NCBI RefSeq assembly: GCF_021172165.1
Contig: NZ_CP089096.1
Coordinates: 1,674,001 to 1,738,000 of the forward strand
From: Flavobacterium channae
GTDB taxonomy: Bacteria > Bacteroidota > Bacteroidia > Flavobacteriales > Flavobacteriaceae
DNA length: 64,000 nucleotides
Reading direction: 5' to 3'
The position numbers and the translations under genes were made by a program. The notes under the pieces were generated by a model. It saw only the letters and a list, made by a program, of their open reading frames with translations, searched no databases and had not been told where the DNA came from. Shown in pieces: positions 17,596-26,234 of this stretch (the first letter of the stretch is position 1; the number at the start of each line of letters is the position of its first letter).

Positions 17596-17602
17596 AAACA
17601 GC

Positions 17603-17736
17603 ACACAACACAGGTTTTGCAAGATTGCGGGTTTTGGGCTTAATTTAAAGTTGGTTTTGTATCTTTGAGTTCAGTGCTTAATCAAGAGTTACGGCTTCTT
17701 TAGTCCGCAACCTCGCAAAGCCTGGGAACGTTAGCC
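17603..17736 (+). repeat. attC6-like site (end of C6)
   Basis: Arms CAGGTTTTGCAAGATTGCGG and CCGCAACCTCGCAAAGCCTG, right core ACGTTAGCC. A TATCTTTG box is at 17660-17667. The C6 ends match: GTTGTGTGCT at its start, AGCACACAAC at its end. Confidence 0.88.
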
Positions 17737-17796
17737 GTCAGTGTAGCGAACCGCAAAAACCGACAGACAAACCGACAAAAACAGAAATTAAAAGCG

Positions 17797-17804
17797 TAAA
17801 TTTG
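17797..17804 (+). promoter_or_regulatory. -7 box of the C7 methyltransferase gene
   Basis: TAAATTTG, a perfect TAnnTTTG box, 28 bases before ATG 17832. Confidence 0.5.
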
Positions 17805-17831
17805 CGACTTTAACGAAATGACAAAATATCA

Positions 17832-18866
17832 ATGGCGAAATCACAAAATAAAAGTTTAAAAAACGCAAAAGCACTAAAGAATGACGAGTTTTACACTGAA
17901 CTTTCGGACATTGAAAAAGAATTAAGACACTACAAAACCCATTTTGAAGGAAAAACAATATTCTGTAATTGTGACGACCCAAGAATTAGTAATTTCTTTC
18001 ATTATTTCTCTCACAAATTTGAAGACTTAGGACTAAAACGCTTAATTACAACTTGTTACAAAAACCAAGAACGTGATTTATTTAGTGAACATTCCTCTGA
18101 AAGTGCAATTTGGCTTGAATACAATGGCGACAAAAATGGTGACAGAGTTCCAAATCCAGAAGAAATTGGAATACATAAATTAAAAGGCGATGGTGATTTT
18201 AGAAGCCAAGAAAGTATTGACTTGCTGAAGCAAGCCGATATTGTTGTTACAAATCCGCCATTTTCTTTATTTCGTGAATATGTTACGCAACTTATTGAGT
18301 TTAATAAAAAGTTCTTAATAATTGGAAATAAAAACGCAATAACCTATAAGGAAAGTTTTCAATTAATTAAAGAAAATAAAATGTGGGTTGGAGTTACACC
18401 AATGAGTACTGATATGTTGTTTGACGTACCAACTGATTACTCAAAAGTTCTAACTGAAACAAAAAAAGAAGGTAGTGGCTACAAAATTATCAATGGTAAA
18501 GTTAAAGCGAGAGCTCAAGCAATATGGTTTACTAATATTGACAATAGAAAAAGACACGAGGATATTATACTATACAAAACTTATTTAGGCAATGAAAGTG
18601 AATATCCTTTTTATGACAATTATGACGCAATAAATGTAGATAAAACTAAAGATATTCCTATGGATTTCAAGGGTGTTATGGGCGTGCCAATATCATTTTT
18701 AGATAAATATAATCCTGAACAATTTGAAATTTTAGGTATGGCTTCTTCAGCAGGTTATAACGAGGAGGTTGTAGGAATACCATTTTTAGGCGACAAAGAT
18801 GCAAGACCAATAATTAAAGGAGTTAACACCTTTGCACGTGTATTTATAAAGAATAGAAGAATATGA
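17832..18866 (+). CDS. EcoRI-family adenine methyltransferase, C7 gene 1
   Basis: A 344-residue methyltransferase related to M.EcoRI. It has the N-terminal NDEFYTELSDIEKEL, the region IFCNCDDPRISNFFHYF, and catalytic motif IV NPPF in DIVVTNPPFSLFREY (near residue 138). It probably methylates adenine in a short site and protects host DNA. Its stop overlaps the start of the DUF262-HNH gene by 4 bases (ATGA), so both are translated together. No restriction gene of EcoRI type is present; the HNH protein takes that place. Confidence 0.85.
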   Translation: MAKSQNKSLKNAKALKNDEFYTELSDIEKELRHYKTHFEGKTIFCNCDDPRISNFFHYFSHKFEDLGLKRLITTCYKNQERDLFSEHSSESAIWLEYNGDKNGDRVPNPEEIGIHKLKGDGDFRSQESIDLLKQADIVVTNPPFSLFREYVTQLIEFNKKFLIIGNKNAITYKESFQLIKENKMWVGVTPMSTDMLFDVPTDYSKVLTETKKEGSGYKIINGKVKARAQAIWFTNIDNRKRHEDIILYKTYLGNESEYPFYDNYDAINVDKTKDIPMDFKGVMGVPISFLDKYNPEQFEILGMASSAGYNEEVVGIPFLGDKDARPIIKGVNTFARVFIKNRRI

Positions 18867-19945
18867 AAATAGAACTTAAGGAAATAAAAATAAGCGAAGT
18901 TGCAAATGGCTATTTTAACGACAACGAAGAAGGCGTTGTTGGTTTTGGTGGCTTACTAAATATTCGTCCAAAATATCAGCGTGAATTTGTTTACAAAGAC
19001 AAACAGCGAGATTCTGTAATAGAAACGGTGCAAAAGAATTTCCCATTAAATGTAATGTATTGGGTAAAAAACGAAGATGACACTTACGAAGTTTTGGACG
19101 GACAACAACGAACCATTAGTATTTGTGAATATGTTTCGGGAAGTTTTTCTTTAAATTCAATGTATTTCAACAATCTAACTGATGTAGAACAAAACCAAAT
19201 TTTGGATTATAAACTTATGGTTTATTTCTGCGAAGGTAACGACAAAGAAAAATTAGATTGGTTCAAAACCATAAATATTGCAGGCGAAAAACTAACTTCA
19301 CAAGAATTGCGAAACGCAATTTATACAGGAACTTGGCTAACAGAAGCTAAAAAATATTTCAGTAAAACAGGTTGTCCAGCTTACAACATTGGTAGCGATT
19401 ATATGACAGGTTCGCCTATTCGACAAGATTATTTAGAAACTGTAATTAGTTGGATTAGCAAAGATAATATTGAGCAATATATGGCTGAAAACCAACACAA
19501 GCCAAATGCAAGTGAATTGTGGTTATACTTTACAAGTTTGATGAATTGGATAAAAGTCGTTTTTCCAAAATATCGCAAAGAAATGAAAGGTATCAATTAT
19601 GGTTTTTTGTATAATAATTATAAAGATCAAAATTTTGACGCTAAAAAATTAGAAGAAGAAATTACGACCTTAATGCAAGACGAAGATGTAACTAAGAAGT
19701 CAGGCATTTACGAATACGTTTTGACACGAAACGAAAAGTATTTAAGCATTAGAGCATTTACAGACAAACAAAAGCGTGAAGCGTTTGAACGACAAAAGGG
19801 AATTTGTGTAAAATGTGGTGTTGAATTTGAAATTAACGAAATGGAAGCCGACCACATTACACCTTGGCACGAAGGCGGAAAAACAACAGCCGAAAATTGT
19901 CAAATGTTATGCAAACACGACAACCGAATAAAGAGTGGAAAATAA
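18863..19945 (+). CDS. DUF262-HNH endonuclease, C7 gene 2
   Basis: A 360-residue protein. The N-terminal DUF262 has RPKYQREFVYKDKQRDSV (about residues 35-52) and DGQQRTIS near 77. The C-terminal HNH has zinc-like CVKCG (near 318) and EADHITPWHEGGKTTAENCQ (near 330). DUF262-HNH proteins are NTP-linked nucleases found in phage-defence loci. The 4-base overlap with an adenine methyltransferase indicates a restriction-modification-like pair in which the methyl mark controls this nuclease. Specificity is unknown. Confidence 0.85.
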   Translation: MKIELKEIKISEVANGYFNDNEEGVVGFGGLLNIRPKYQREFVYKDKQRDSVIETVQKNFPLNVMYWVKNEDDTYEVLDGQQRTISICEYVSGSFSLNSMYFNNLTDVEQNQILDYKLMVYFCEGNDKEKLDWFKTINIAGEKLTSQELRNAIYTGTWLTEAKKYFSKTGCPAYNIGSDYMTGSPIRQDYLETVISWISKDNIEQYMAENQHKPNASELWLYFTSLMNWIKVVFPKYRKEMKGINYGFLYNNYKDQNFDAKKLEEEITTLMQDEDVTKKSGIYEYVLTRNEKYLSIRAFTDKQKREAFERQKGICVKCGVEFEINEMEADHITPWHEGGKTTAENCQMLCKHDNRIKSGK

Positions 19946-19953
19946 CACCGAAC

Positions 19954-20086
19954 GGCTAACAGCAGTTTGGCAAAATGGCGGGTTCAGTGCTAAAATGAAA
20001 ATTTAGTTTTCAAATGAAGTTTAGTGCTAAAATGAAAGTAAGTGCTCCAAAATCCGCCACTTCGCCAAGCTGCAAAACCGTTAGCA
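19954..20086 (+). repeat. attC7-like site (end of C7)
   Basis: Arms TAACAGCAGTTTGGCAAAAT and CTTCGCCAAGCTGC, right core CCGTTAGCA (one extra C before GTT compared with attC2). Body nearly identical to attC2, with three CAGTGCTAAAA-like repeats. The C7 start GTTAGCCGT matches its end ACGGCTAAC. Confidence 0.88.
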
Positions 20087-20109
20087 AACAGTTTAGAAAA
20101 ATCATAATT

Positions 20110-20601
20110 ATGGGACAAATTAAAGCTAAAACGCATTTGGAAAAACTTGGATTTTCCGATAGTGACAAAAAAGATTCTAAACACGACATTATTCAAAAAT
20201 GGGTTCAGAAAAACATAGAAACTATAGTTTCCGAAACTTTTATGGCTAATAATCCTCATCCGTTTACTATTAAAAATGTTTATTGGGAATATCCTGTAAA
20301 TCATATAAGCGGAAGTTATAAAATGCTTGTTGGTTATGTTGATATAGTTGCGCATATAAAATGTAAAATTTATTTTAGTGATACTAAAGAATATGAAGAT
20401 GCTGAAATGTATGCTTTCATAGAAATAAAAACTCAAATACCAAGTTTAGGAGAACTCATTAGACAAATGAGAGCTTACCAAAACTATAACGACAGAAGAA
20501 CTTCTTATATAATTGTTTCACCAGACGACAGACATTCTGAAACTTTAGAATCTCAAGGTTTTTATTTCTATAAATACAAAGACCCTACTCAATTATTTTA
20601 A
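20110..20601 (+). CDS. PD-(D/E)XK-like protein, C8 gene 1
   Basis: A 163-residue protein. The longer frame from 20014 starts inside attC7, so ATG 20110 (MGQIKAKTH) is preferred. The motif GYVDIVAHIKC followed by YAFIEIKTQIPSLGELIRQ gives a D...E-x-K pattern and a trailing Q, as in PD-(D/E)XK nucleases. The last part, RRTSYIIVSPDDRH, looks like the closing helix-strand of that fold. A restriction-like or nicking role is plausible. It converges on, and overlaps by 17 bases, a small gene on the other strand. Confidence 0.65.
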   Translation: MGQIKAKTHLEKLGFSDSDKKDSKHDIIQKWVQKNIETIVSETFMANNPHPFTIKNVYWEYPVNHISGSYKMLVGYVDIVAHIKCKIYFSDTKEYEDAEMYAFIEIKTQIPSLGELIRQMRAYQNYNDRRTSYIIVSPDDRHSETLESQGFYFYKYKDPTQLF

Positions 20602-20809
20602 GACCTTTTTCAATTGTACATTCTTTAAATGCTTTAAAAGTTTCATGATTTTCATTTTTTAAAATTTCGTAAAACTCCAATAGTGTATATTCTTTATTTG
20701 ATTTTAAAATTCTATTTATGGCACTAAATAACCAAATACTTGCTTCAGGAGCTTCTTTATCTAACTGTTTTAATAATTGTTTTGCTATGTATAATCTTGA
20801 ATCTGACAT
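20585..20809 (-). CDS. small cassette protein on the opposite strand, C8 gene 2
   Basis: A 74-residue, mostly helical protein (MSDSRLYIAKQLLKQLDKE...). Composition is typical of a real Flavobacterium protein and it starts at an ATG after an A/T-rich leader. It runs against the array direction and overlaps the end of the PD-(D/E)XK-like gene. Counter-oriented small genes in integron cassettes are often toxin-antitoxin parts or carry their own promoter. Here the partner relation is only a guess. Confidence 0.55.
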   Translation of the reverse strand: MSDSRLYIAKQLLKQLDKEAPEASIWLFSAINRILKSNKEYTLLEFYEILKNENHETFKAFKECTIEKGLKIIE

Positions 20810-20873
20810 AATTTTATTTTTTAATGTTTAATAATTGAAAAAGACGAAAAAACTTAACCAAATAAAACCGATT

Positions 20874-21011
20874 TGCTAACAGCGGTTTAAAAATATGGCT
20901 GGTTTCGGGAAAATCCGAAATGGCGCAGTTGTTTAATTTAAAGTTTTGGTTATATTTGTGAAGGCTTGGTGTTGCATTTTCGCCACATTTTTAAGCCGCG
21001 GAACGTTAGCA
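20874..21011 (+). repeat. attC8-like site (end of C8)
   Basis: Arms ACAGCGGTTTAAAAATATGG and CCACATTTTTAAGCCGCGG, right core ACGTTAGCA. A TATATTTG box at 20951-20958 is the only promoter seen before the C9 gene (82 bases). The C8 start GTTAGCAAA matches its end TTTGCTAAC. Confidence 0.88.
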
Positions 21012-21039
21012 AATATTATATTACCAAGAAACTTTACAA

Positions 21040-22107
21040 ATGAAAATAATATCTAAAATCGCAATCATAATTACTTTACTTTTGGGCGCAAAAGGAATAA
21101 GCCAAACGAATCAAGAATTACTTAGGCAAATTGATTCGTTATTAACGAATAATAACCAAAATAACACCATAAATGGTAATGTATTAGTTATTCAAAATAG
21201 TGAAGTTTTATATGAAAAATCATTTGGTTTTGCGGAACCAAATCGAAAAATAAAATTGAATAAAGAATCTAAATTTTTAATCGGTTCAATTTACAAAGAG
21301 TTTCCAGCTGTAGCAATAATGCAATTAAGCGAAAAAGGGTTAATCAACGTAGAAGACAATATCGACAAATATATTCCTGGATTGCCTTCGTGGTCTAAAG
21401 ATATATCAATAAAATATTTACTGCAATATTCAGCTGGGCTACCAGATATTCAAACCAAAAAATATCCACAAGATAAAATTATCACCACTAAAGATATTTT
21501 TAATGATCTTTTAAATATTCCAAACTTAATTTATAAACCTGGAACTGATTATTTGTACACCAATTATAGTCCCCTTTTACTAATGAAAATTGTTGAAAAT
21601 GTAAGTGGCAAAACATTTAATGAATACTCGAAAATTTTCCTTTTTAACTCCGAAAATATTAACATAAAAACACAATATCCATATATAGAAAAGGACAATT
21701 TAGCAGTATCATTTAATAATGAATTTGTTCCTGACAATTTTAAATTAGAAATTCCATTTTTGTTTGTTAGTAATTCTTATGGTTTGTACGATTGGTTTAA
21801 GAGAATTGATGAAAATTCTTTAATAAGTGAAAAATCAAAATTATTTCTCGGTAAAACTGCAAATATTTTATCCGATAAATCCATGCAAAGTCCTTTTGGA
21901 AAACTATATACTACAAAACAAATAACATCTAGAGAAATTTCAGTTACAGAACATACTCACGATGGAAGTTTTGGAAATTTTAAATGTATTGCAAGAAGGT
22001 TTAATTTGGAAAATATTACTATAATAATCTTGACTAATCAGAATACGAATAATGTTTACGAAATATCAGAGGCAATTTACAATTTAGTAATTAAAAAGAC
22101 AAAATAA
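21040..22107 (+). CDS. serine hydrolase (beta-lactamase/DD-peptidase fold), cassette C9
   Basis: A 355-residue exported class C-type hydrolase with signal peptide (residues 1-21, ending GISQ). The nucleophile motif SxxK appears as GSIYKEF (near residue 84). YTN, in DYLYTNYSPLLL, is the YxN motif. HDG in EHTHDGSFG matches the HxG/KTG position. Such proteins act as esterases, peptidases or amide hydrolases; beta-lactam resistance cannot be claimed. No promoter inside the 35-base leader, so transcription likely starts in attC8. Confidence 0.8.
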   Translation: MKIISKIAIIITLLLGAKGISQTNQELLRQIDSLLTNNNQNNTINGNVLVIQNSEVLYEKSFGFAEPNRKIKLNKESKFLIGSIYKEFPAVAIMQLSEKGLINVEDNIDKYIPGLPSWSKDISIKYLLQYSAGLPDIQTKKYPQDKIITTKDIFNDLLNIPNLIYKPGTDYLYTNYSPLLLMKIVENVSGKTFNEYSKIFLFNSENINIKTQYPYIEKDNLAVSFNNEFVPDNFKLEIPFLFVSNSYGLYDWFKRIDENSLISEKSKLFLGKTANILSDKSMQSPFGKLYTTKQITSREISVTEHTHDGSFGNFKCIARRFNLENITIIILTNQNTNNVYEISEAIYNLVIKKTK

Positions 22108-22114
22108 TAACATT

Positions 22115-22246
22115 TGCTAACAGGCGTTTGGCAAGATTGCGAATTTTGTAGTAAATTCACGTTTATTTCACGCAAGAAATTTTATCTTTAACAGAAAATA
22201 ATCGGTTCCGAAGTTCGCAACCTCGCCAAGCGCCAGAACGTTAGCG
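22115..22246 (+). repeat. attC9-like site (end of C9)
   Basis: Arms CAGGCGTTTGGCAAGATTGC and GCAACCTCGCCAAGCGCC, right core ACGTTAGCG. A weaker TATCTTTA box is at 22183-22190. The C9 start GTTAGCAAATATTAT matches its end AATAACATTTGCTAAC. Confidence 0.85.
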
Positions 22247-22351
22247 GTCATTGTAAATGTACAAGCATTAAACGCCCGACAAAAAAACTAACACTTCGTT
22301 GGTCTTGTTAATTATTTTTCGCAACTCGACATTGACGTCTTAAACTTTGTT

Positions 22352-22359
22352 TATATTTG
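22352..22359 (+). promoter_or_regulatory. -7 box at the start of cassette C10
   Basis: TATATTTG in the C10 leader, probably the original promoter of the MFS pump gene. It is now separated from it by the inserted IS. The stretch up to 22445 otherwise shows only a short hairpin AGCGTTCTACGCT and no gene. Confidence 0.45.
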
Positions 22360-22504
22360 TGCCATTATGAGGCAATAATATTTTCATAGCGTTCTACGCT
22401 TTTTTTCTTAACCAAATCTGGTTGATGTAAATCGTCAGCAAAAAGTGGACTGATTTAGTTCAAAACTAAGAGAGTGTTTTCAAAATCCTTAAATTTGAAT
22501 TATT

Positions 22505-22858
22505 ATGAAAACACCCAAGAAAAAAACAGCAGAGAATTTCATCAAAGACATTCGTAGAAACACACGAAGAATCTTTAGTTCTGAACAAAAAATTCAGATT
22601 GTTATGGAAGCTTTACGAGCAGAAATGTCAGTTGCAGAATTGTGTCGTAAGTATTCCATTAATGAATCTCAGTTTTATAAGTGGAACAAAGAATTTTTGG
22701 AAGCAGGTAAAAAGCGTTTAGCAGGCGATGTAACAAGAGAAGCTACGAGTGATGAAGTATCAGAGCTCAAGAAAGAAAATCAGTCTTTAAAAGTAATGAT
22801 TGCCGATTTAGTTTTACGCTACGATATTGTAAAAAAAAGCTTGGACATGCTGGATTAA
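22505..22858 (+). CDS. IS3-family transposase OrfA
   Basis: A 117-residue DNA-binding subunit. The HTH is RIFSSEQKIQIVMEALRAE ... VAELCRKYSINESQFYKWNKEF (about residues 20-65), followed by a leucine-zipper-like coiled coil (ELKKENQSLKVMIADLVL). Near its end, A8G at 22831-22839 is a slippery run. The -1 frame is open from there through the orfB start, so an OrfAB fusion is probably made by frameshifting. Confidence 0.92.
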   Translation: MKTPKKKTAENFIKDIRRNTRRIFSSEQKIQIVMEALRAEMSVAELCRKYSINESQFYKWNKEFLEAGKKRLAGDVTREATSDEVSELKKENQSLKVMIADLVLRYDIVKKSLDMLD

Positions 22859-22878
22859 CTGAAAAGTTTAAGAAATAT

Positions 22879-23889
22879 ATGCGACTTACAGTATCCGAAA
22901 AACAAGAAATCATTCACATGGTTACTCGTTCAGAAATTGGCGTAAATCGAACACTTCGGGAGATTGGAATCAATAAAAGTACGTTTTACAATTGGTATCA
23001 TGCTTACAGCGAAAATGGTGTTGAAGGATTGCTTCCAACCAAAAGAGCAGCAAACAGGCAATGGAATAGCATTCCACAAGAGCAGAAGAATTTGGTTGTA
23101 AAATTAGCTTTAGATTATCCTGATTTGTCTTCTCGAGAATTAGCCTATAAAATCACTGATGAACAACAGATATTCCTATCAGAATCAAGTGTTTATCGGA
23201 TTTTAAAGTCAAGAGGTTTAATTACAGCTCCAGCTCATATTTTTCTGAGTGCAGGTAATGAATTTACAGACAAAACAGGCTTTGTTCATCAAATGTGGCA
23301 AACGGATTTTACCTATTTTAAAATATTGGGTTGGGGTTGGTATTACTTGAGTACGGTTTTAGATGATTACAGCCGATACATTGTGCATTGGGAACTTTGC
23401 TCAAGCATGAAAGCCGATGATGTAAAAAGAACTGTGGATACTGCCATTAAAAAAGCAAAATTGGTAACTAAACAAAAACCAAAACTCTTGTCAGACAATG
23501 GTTCGTGCTATATTGCAAGCGAATTAAAAACGTATTTAAAAGACAATTATCAAATGCAACAAGTACATGGCAGACCCAATCATCCACAAACACAAGGAAA
23601 AATTGAACGCTATCACAGAACTATGAAAAACGTGGTAAAACTTGATAATTACTTTGCTCCCGAAGAATTAGAAGCTGCTTTAGAAAAGTTTGTTTATCGC
23701 TATAACAATGAACGCTATCATGAATCATTAAACAACTTAACCCCAGCAGATGTCTATTTTGGAAGAGGTGAAATGATTTTAAAAGAACGTGAACGATTAA
23801 AGAAAATGGCTATTATTGGCCGAAGAAATGAGTACCAAAAATTAAAATTAACAACAAATCAAAAAAAACATTTATCTTTGAATTATTAA
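22879..23889 (+). CDS. IS3-family transposase OrfB (DDE)
   Basis: A 336-residue catalytic subunit with an HTH_21-like N-terminus and an integrase core. The DDE residues are in MWQTDFTYF, LLSDNGSCY and TQGKIERYHRTMK. It lies in the -1 frame relative to orfA with no stop between the A8G run and ATG 22879. Intact, so the IS may still be mobile. Confidence 0.94.
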   Translation: MRLTVSEKQEIIHMVTRSEIGVNRTLREIGINKSTFYNWYHAYSENGVEGLLPTKRAANRQWNSIPQEQKNLVVKLALDYPDLSSRELAYKITDEQQIFLSESSVYRILKSRGLITAPAHIFLSAGNEFTDKTGFVHQMWQTDFTYFKILGWGWYYLSTVLDDYSRYIVHWELCSSMKADDVKRTVDTAIKKAKLVTKQKPKLLSDNGSCYIASELKTYLKDNYQMQQVHGRPNHPQTQGKIERYHRTMKNVVKLDNYFAPEELEAALEKFVYRYNNERYHESLNNLTPADVYFGRGEMILKERERLKKMAIIGRRNEYQKLKLTTNQKKHLSLNY

Positions 23890-24022
23890 CTAAATACTCT
23901 CTTAGGAAAAGTCCACTTTAGTTTGAAGACGTACATGGTTGAGACTCTTCTTAATTGAATTTATTATTAACAAACTGCATTATACTTTTCAGAGTAATGC
24001 TATAATTTATCGCTTCATAAAA

Positions 24023-25258
24023 ATGAAATCAAATCATAAATCAACACTCATATTTGTATTAATAGTTGTCGTAATTGACACCGCAGGTTTTGGACTAATT
24101 TTTCCAGTTCTACCACAACTACTAATTAATCTACTTCATTCAGACATCAGCACAGTCGCCAAATACGGAGGCTGGCTCTCATTTGCTTATGCAATTATGC
24201 AATTTGTTTTTGCACCAGTTTTAGGGAATTTAAGCGACCAATATGGCAGGCGACCAGTACTTTTAAGCTCATTGTTTGGGTTTAGCATCGACTGCATTTT
24301 TCTTGCTTTTGCACCAAGTATTTTGTGGCTTTTTGTTGGGCGGACAATTGCAGGTATAACAGGAGCAAGCTATTCCGTTGCATCTGCTTGTGTTGCCGAC
24401 ATTAGCACAGACGATAATAGAACTAAAAATTTCGGACTTATAAACGCAGGCTTTGGTTTGGGGTTTATAATTGGACCCATAATTGGCGGAACATTGGGAC
24501 AATTCGGAACTCATACACCCTTTATTGTTGCTGCTATTTTAAGTTTTATCAATTTTATTTTCGGCTATTACTTTTTCCCGGAATCGTTAAAAGCAAATAA
24601 CCGCAGGAAATTTGACTGGAAAAGAGCTAATCCATTTGGTTCCCTCAAACACTTACAGAAATTCCCATTGATAAAAACTTTAGTGCTATCAATGATTTTT
24701 GTTTCCATCGCTAATCACAGTATGGAAAGTGTTTGGGCATTTTTCACCATTGAAAAATTTAAGTGGAGCACCTCTCTTGTTGGCTACTCATTAGCATTTA
24801 TAGGCATTCTATCAATTATCGTTCAGTTATGGTTAGTCAGTATTTTGGCAAAAAAATTGGGCGACAAACGAATGGCAGTATTAGGATTTGTACTTATGAT
24901 GACGGGCTTTTTTCTGTTTGCTTTTACACCGTGGCAATGGTTGCTCTTTACCGCTTTATTACTTTTCATAGTTGGTGGAATTCAAGGCACAGCCGTTCAA
25001 AGTATTATGTCTTCTGCAATGCCCGACAACGAACAAGGTGAACTTCAAGGTGCTTTAGGCAGTTTAATGGGCTTGACAACTCTGATTGCACCACCGTTAA
25101 TGACAAGCAGTTTTTCTTACTTTACGGGAAAACAATCCGAGATTTATTTTCCAGGAATTCCTTTTTTAATTGCTTCAATATTGACATTAATTAGTTTAAT
25201 TTTGTTTCTTAAAAGTTTTAAAAAATCAAATAGACTGATAAAATCGGTGGACAAGTAA
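24023..25258 (+). CDS. MFS drug transporter, TetA-like, cassette C10
   Basis: A 411-residue major facilitator with twelve hydrophobic helices. Motif A is GNLSDQYGRRPVLL (about residue 70). The start DTAGFGLIFPVLPQLL and the conserved AGITGASYSVASACVADI resemble the TCR/Tet subfamily, so it is a drug:proton antiporter candidate. I start it at ATG 24023; the frame is open 28 codons further upstream without a signal-like sequence. The IS lies just upstream and may have removed or replaced its promoter. Confidence 0.88.
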   Translation: MKSNHKSTLIFVLIVVVIDTAGFGLIFPVLPQLLINLLHSDISTVAKYGGWLSFAYAIMQFVFAPVLGNLSDQYGRRPVLLSSLFGFSIDCIFLAFAPSILWLFVGRTIAGITGASYSVASACVADISTDDNRTKNFGLINAGFGLGFIIGPIIGGTLGQFGTHTPFIVAAILSFINFIFGYYFFPESLKANNRRKFDWKRANPFGSLKHLQKFPLIKTLVLSMIFVSIANHSMESVWAFFTIEKFKWSTSLVGYSLAFIGILSIIVQLWLVSILAKKLGDKRMAVLGFVLMMTGFFLFAFTPWQWLLFTALLLFIVGGIQGTAVQSIMSSAMPDNEQGELQGALGSLMGLTTLIAPPLMTSSFSYFTGKQSEIYFPGIPFLIASILTLISLILFLKSFKKSNRLIKSVDK

Positions 25259-25285
25259 TGACCATATAGACAGAAAACAACGAAC

Positions 25286-25415
25286 CGCTAACAGCACCTA
25301 AAAAAAATGGCGGGCGAAGTGCGAATATAAACAGTTGTGCAACTAATAAACATTGTGCGTTTAGACAGTTTAGTGTTCCAAAGCCGCCACTTCTTTTAGC
25401 CGCAACCCGTTAGCC
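25286..25415 (+). repeat. attC10-like site (end of C10)
   Basis: Arms ACAGCACCTAAAAAAAATGG and CCACTTCTTTTAGCCGC, outer stem GGCGG/CCGCC, right core CCGTTAGCC. No -7 box. The C10 start GTTAGCGG (22240) matches its end CCGCTAAC, although an IS now lies between them, so the cassette was intact before the IS arrived. Confidence 0.85.
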
Positions 25416-25450
25416 GTCAGTTTGGCGAAATCGTAAAAATGAAACATAAA

Positions 25451-26146
25451 ATGAAAAAAATATTTTTAATTTTTATTTCTTACTATATACTTATTTCTTG
25501 TGCAGTAACTCACCATAAAAAAGATTTAATAGATTTTAAAATCAACAAAATTCCTGAAAATAAATTAAAACTCGATGGTTACTATTATAGAGAATTTGAA
25601 TCCGATATGGATTGGGAAAATCCTCCTTATCACTATAAAAAATATATAACCGAAACTGGAATAACTAAATTTAAAACATTGAATTCTTTATTCATTTACA
25701 GCGATGGTTTTACTTTCGTTCTATCAGGAATTGATGGATTATCAAATTATTACTGTGCTGAAGGAATAATATTTGAAAACAGTTATGAAAATGCTCATAG
25801 AAATATTCAGTTAATGATTGAAGCACAGAAATCAAAAGATAAAAAACTCAGAAGAAGATGTGATTTTGAACCAGATTACATAAATAATAAAGGATTAACA
25901 GAAATTATAGGTGATAAAATTAGAATTCAACATTATCAAGCTGAAATGCAAATTCCTGACAAAGATTCTTTTAATTCATATTATTTATATGAAATGAACG
26001 GAATTATAAAAAATGATACCACATTTGTCATAAATGAAATAAAAAATTACAGAACTGATTCGATTATTAAGGTCAACTATATTTATAAATTTAGAAGAAA
26101 CATTCAAAAACCAGAAATATCAAATTATTTTAAAAAGCATATGTAG
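25451..26146 (+). CDS. predicted lipoprotein, cassette C11
   Basis: Unrecognised 231-residue protein from ATG 25451. A second ATG lies 12 bases upstream, but the later one gives the cleaner signal MKKIFLIFISYYILISC with a lipobox cysteine. The mature part is charged, tyrosine-rich and beta-like. It is the only gene of cassette C11, whose attC was split by the 21.8-kb element starting 15 bases after the stop codon. Confidence 0.65.
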   Translation: MKKIFLIFISYYILISCAVTHHKKDLIDFKINKIPENKLKLDGYYYREFESDMDWENPPYHYKKYITETGITKFKTLNSLFIYSDGFTFVLSGIDGLSNYYCAEGIIFENSYENAHRNIQLMIEAQKSKDKKLRRRCDFEPDYINNKGLTEIIGDKIRIQHYQAEMQIPDKDSFNSYYLYEMNGIIKNDTTFVINEIKNYRTDSIIKVNYIYKFRRNIQKPEISNYFKKHM

Positions 26147-26157
26147 AAAAACCGAAC

Positions 26158-26172
26158 GGCTAACAGCGGTTT
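26158..26172 (+). repeat. left fragment of attC11 / attL of the 21.8-kb element
   Basis: GGCTAACAGCGGTTT is the left core and start of an attC whose remainder lies at 48007-48129. The C11 start GTTAGCCGT (25409) matches ACGGCTAAC here. TAACAGCGGTTT (26161-26172) is repeated at 47995-48006. Confidence 0.85.
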
Positions 26173-26234
26173 AGCTCCATTACGCCTGTAAAGCACTATA
26201 TTTATTGATATTTTTAGTTTTCAAACATCCATTA

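Larger units (their letters stand above)
22442..23919 (+). mobile_element. IS3-family insertion sequence inside cassette C10
   Basis: Bounded by imperfect inverted repeats: AAAGTGGACT at the left end and AGTCCACTTT at the right end. A second matching stretch (CTAAGAGAGT / ACTCTCTTAG) lies about 10-20 bases inside each. About 1.48 kb with orfA and orfB in the usual order. No clear target duplication was found next to the outermost match. If the ends are TG...CA the element spans 22446-23915. Confidence 0.85.

Noticed and set aside
20014..20109. Longer N-terminus of the C8 PD-(D/E)XK-like protein
   Set aside because: This part is attC7 sequence and repetitive; ATG 20110 follows the cassette junction.
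21040..22107. Beta-lactam resistance cassette
   Set aside because: Only the general SxxK/YxN/HxG hydrolase motifs are seen; many such proteins are esterases or peptidases.
23939..24022. Upstream start of the MFS pump
   Set aside because: The 28 extra residues do not fit MFS N-termini, and ATG 24023 begins a normal TetA-like start.
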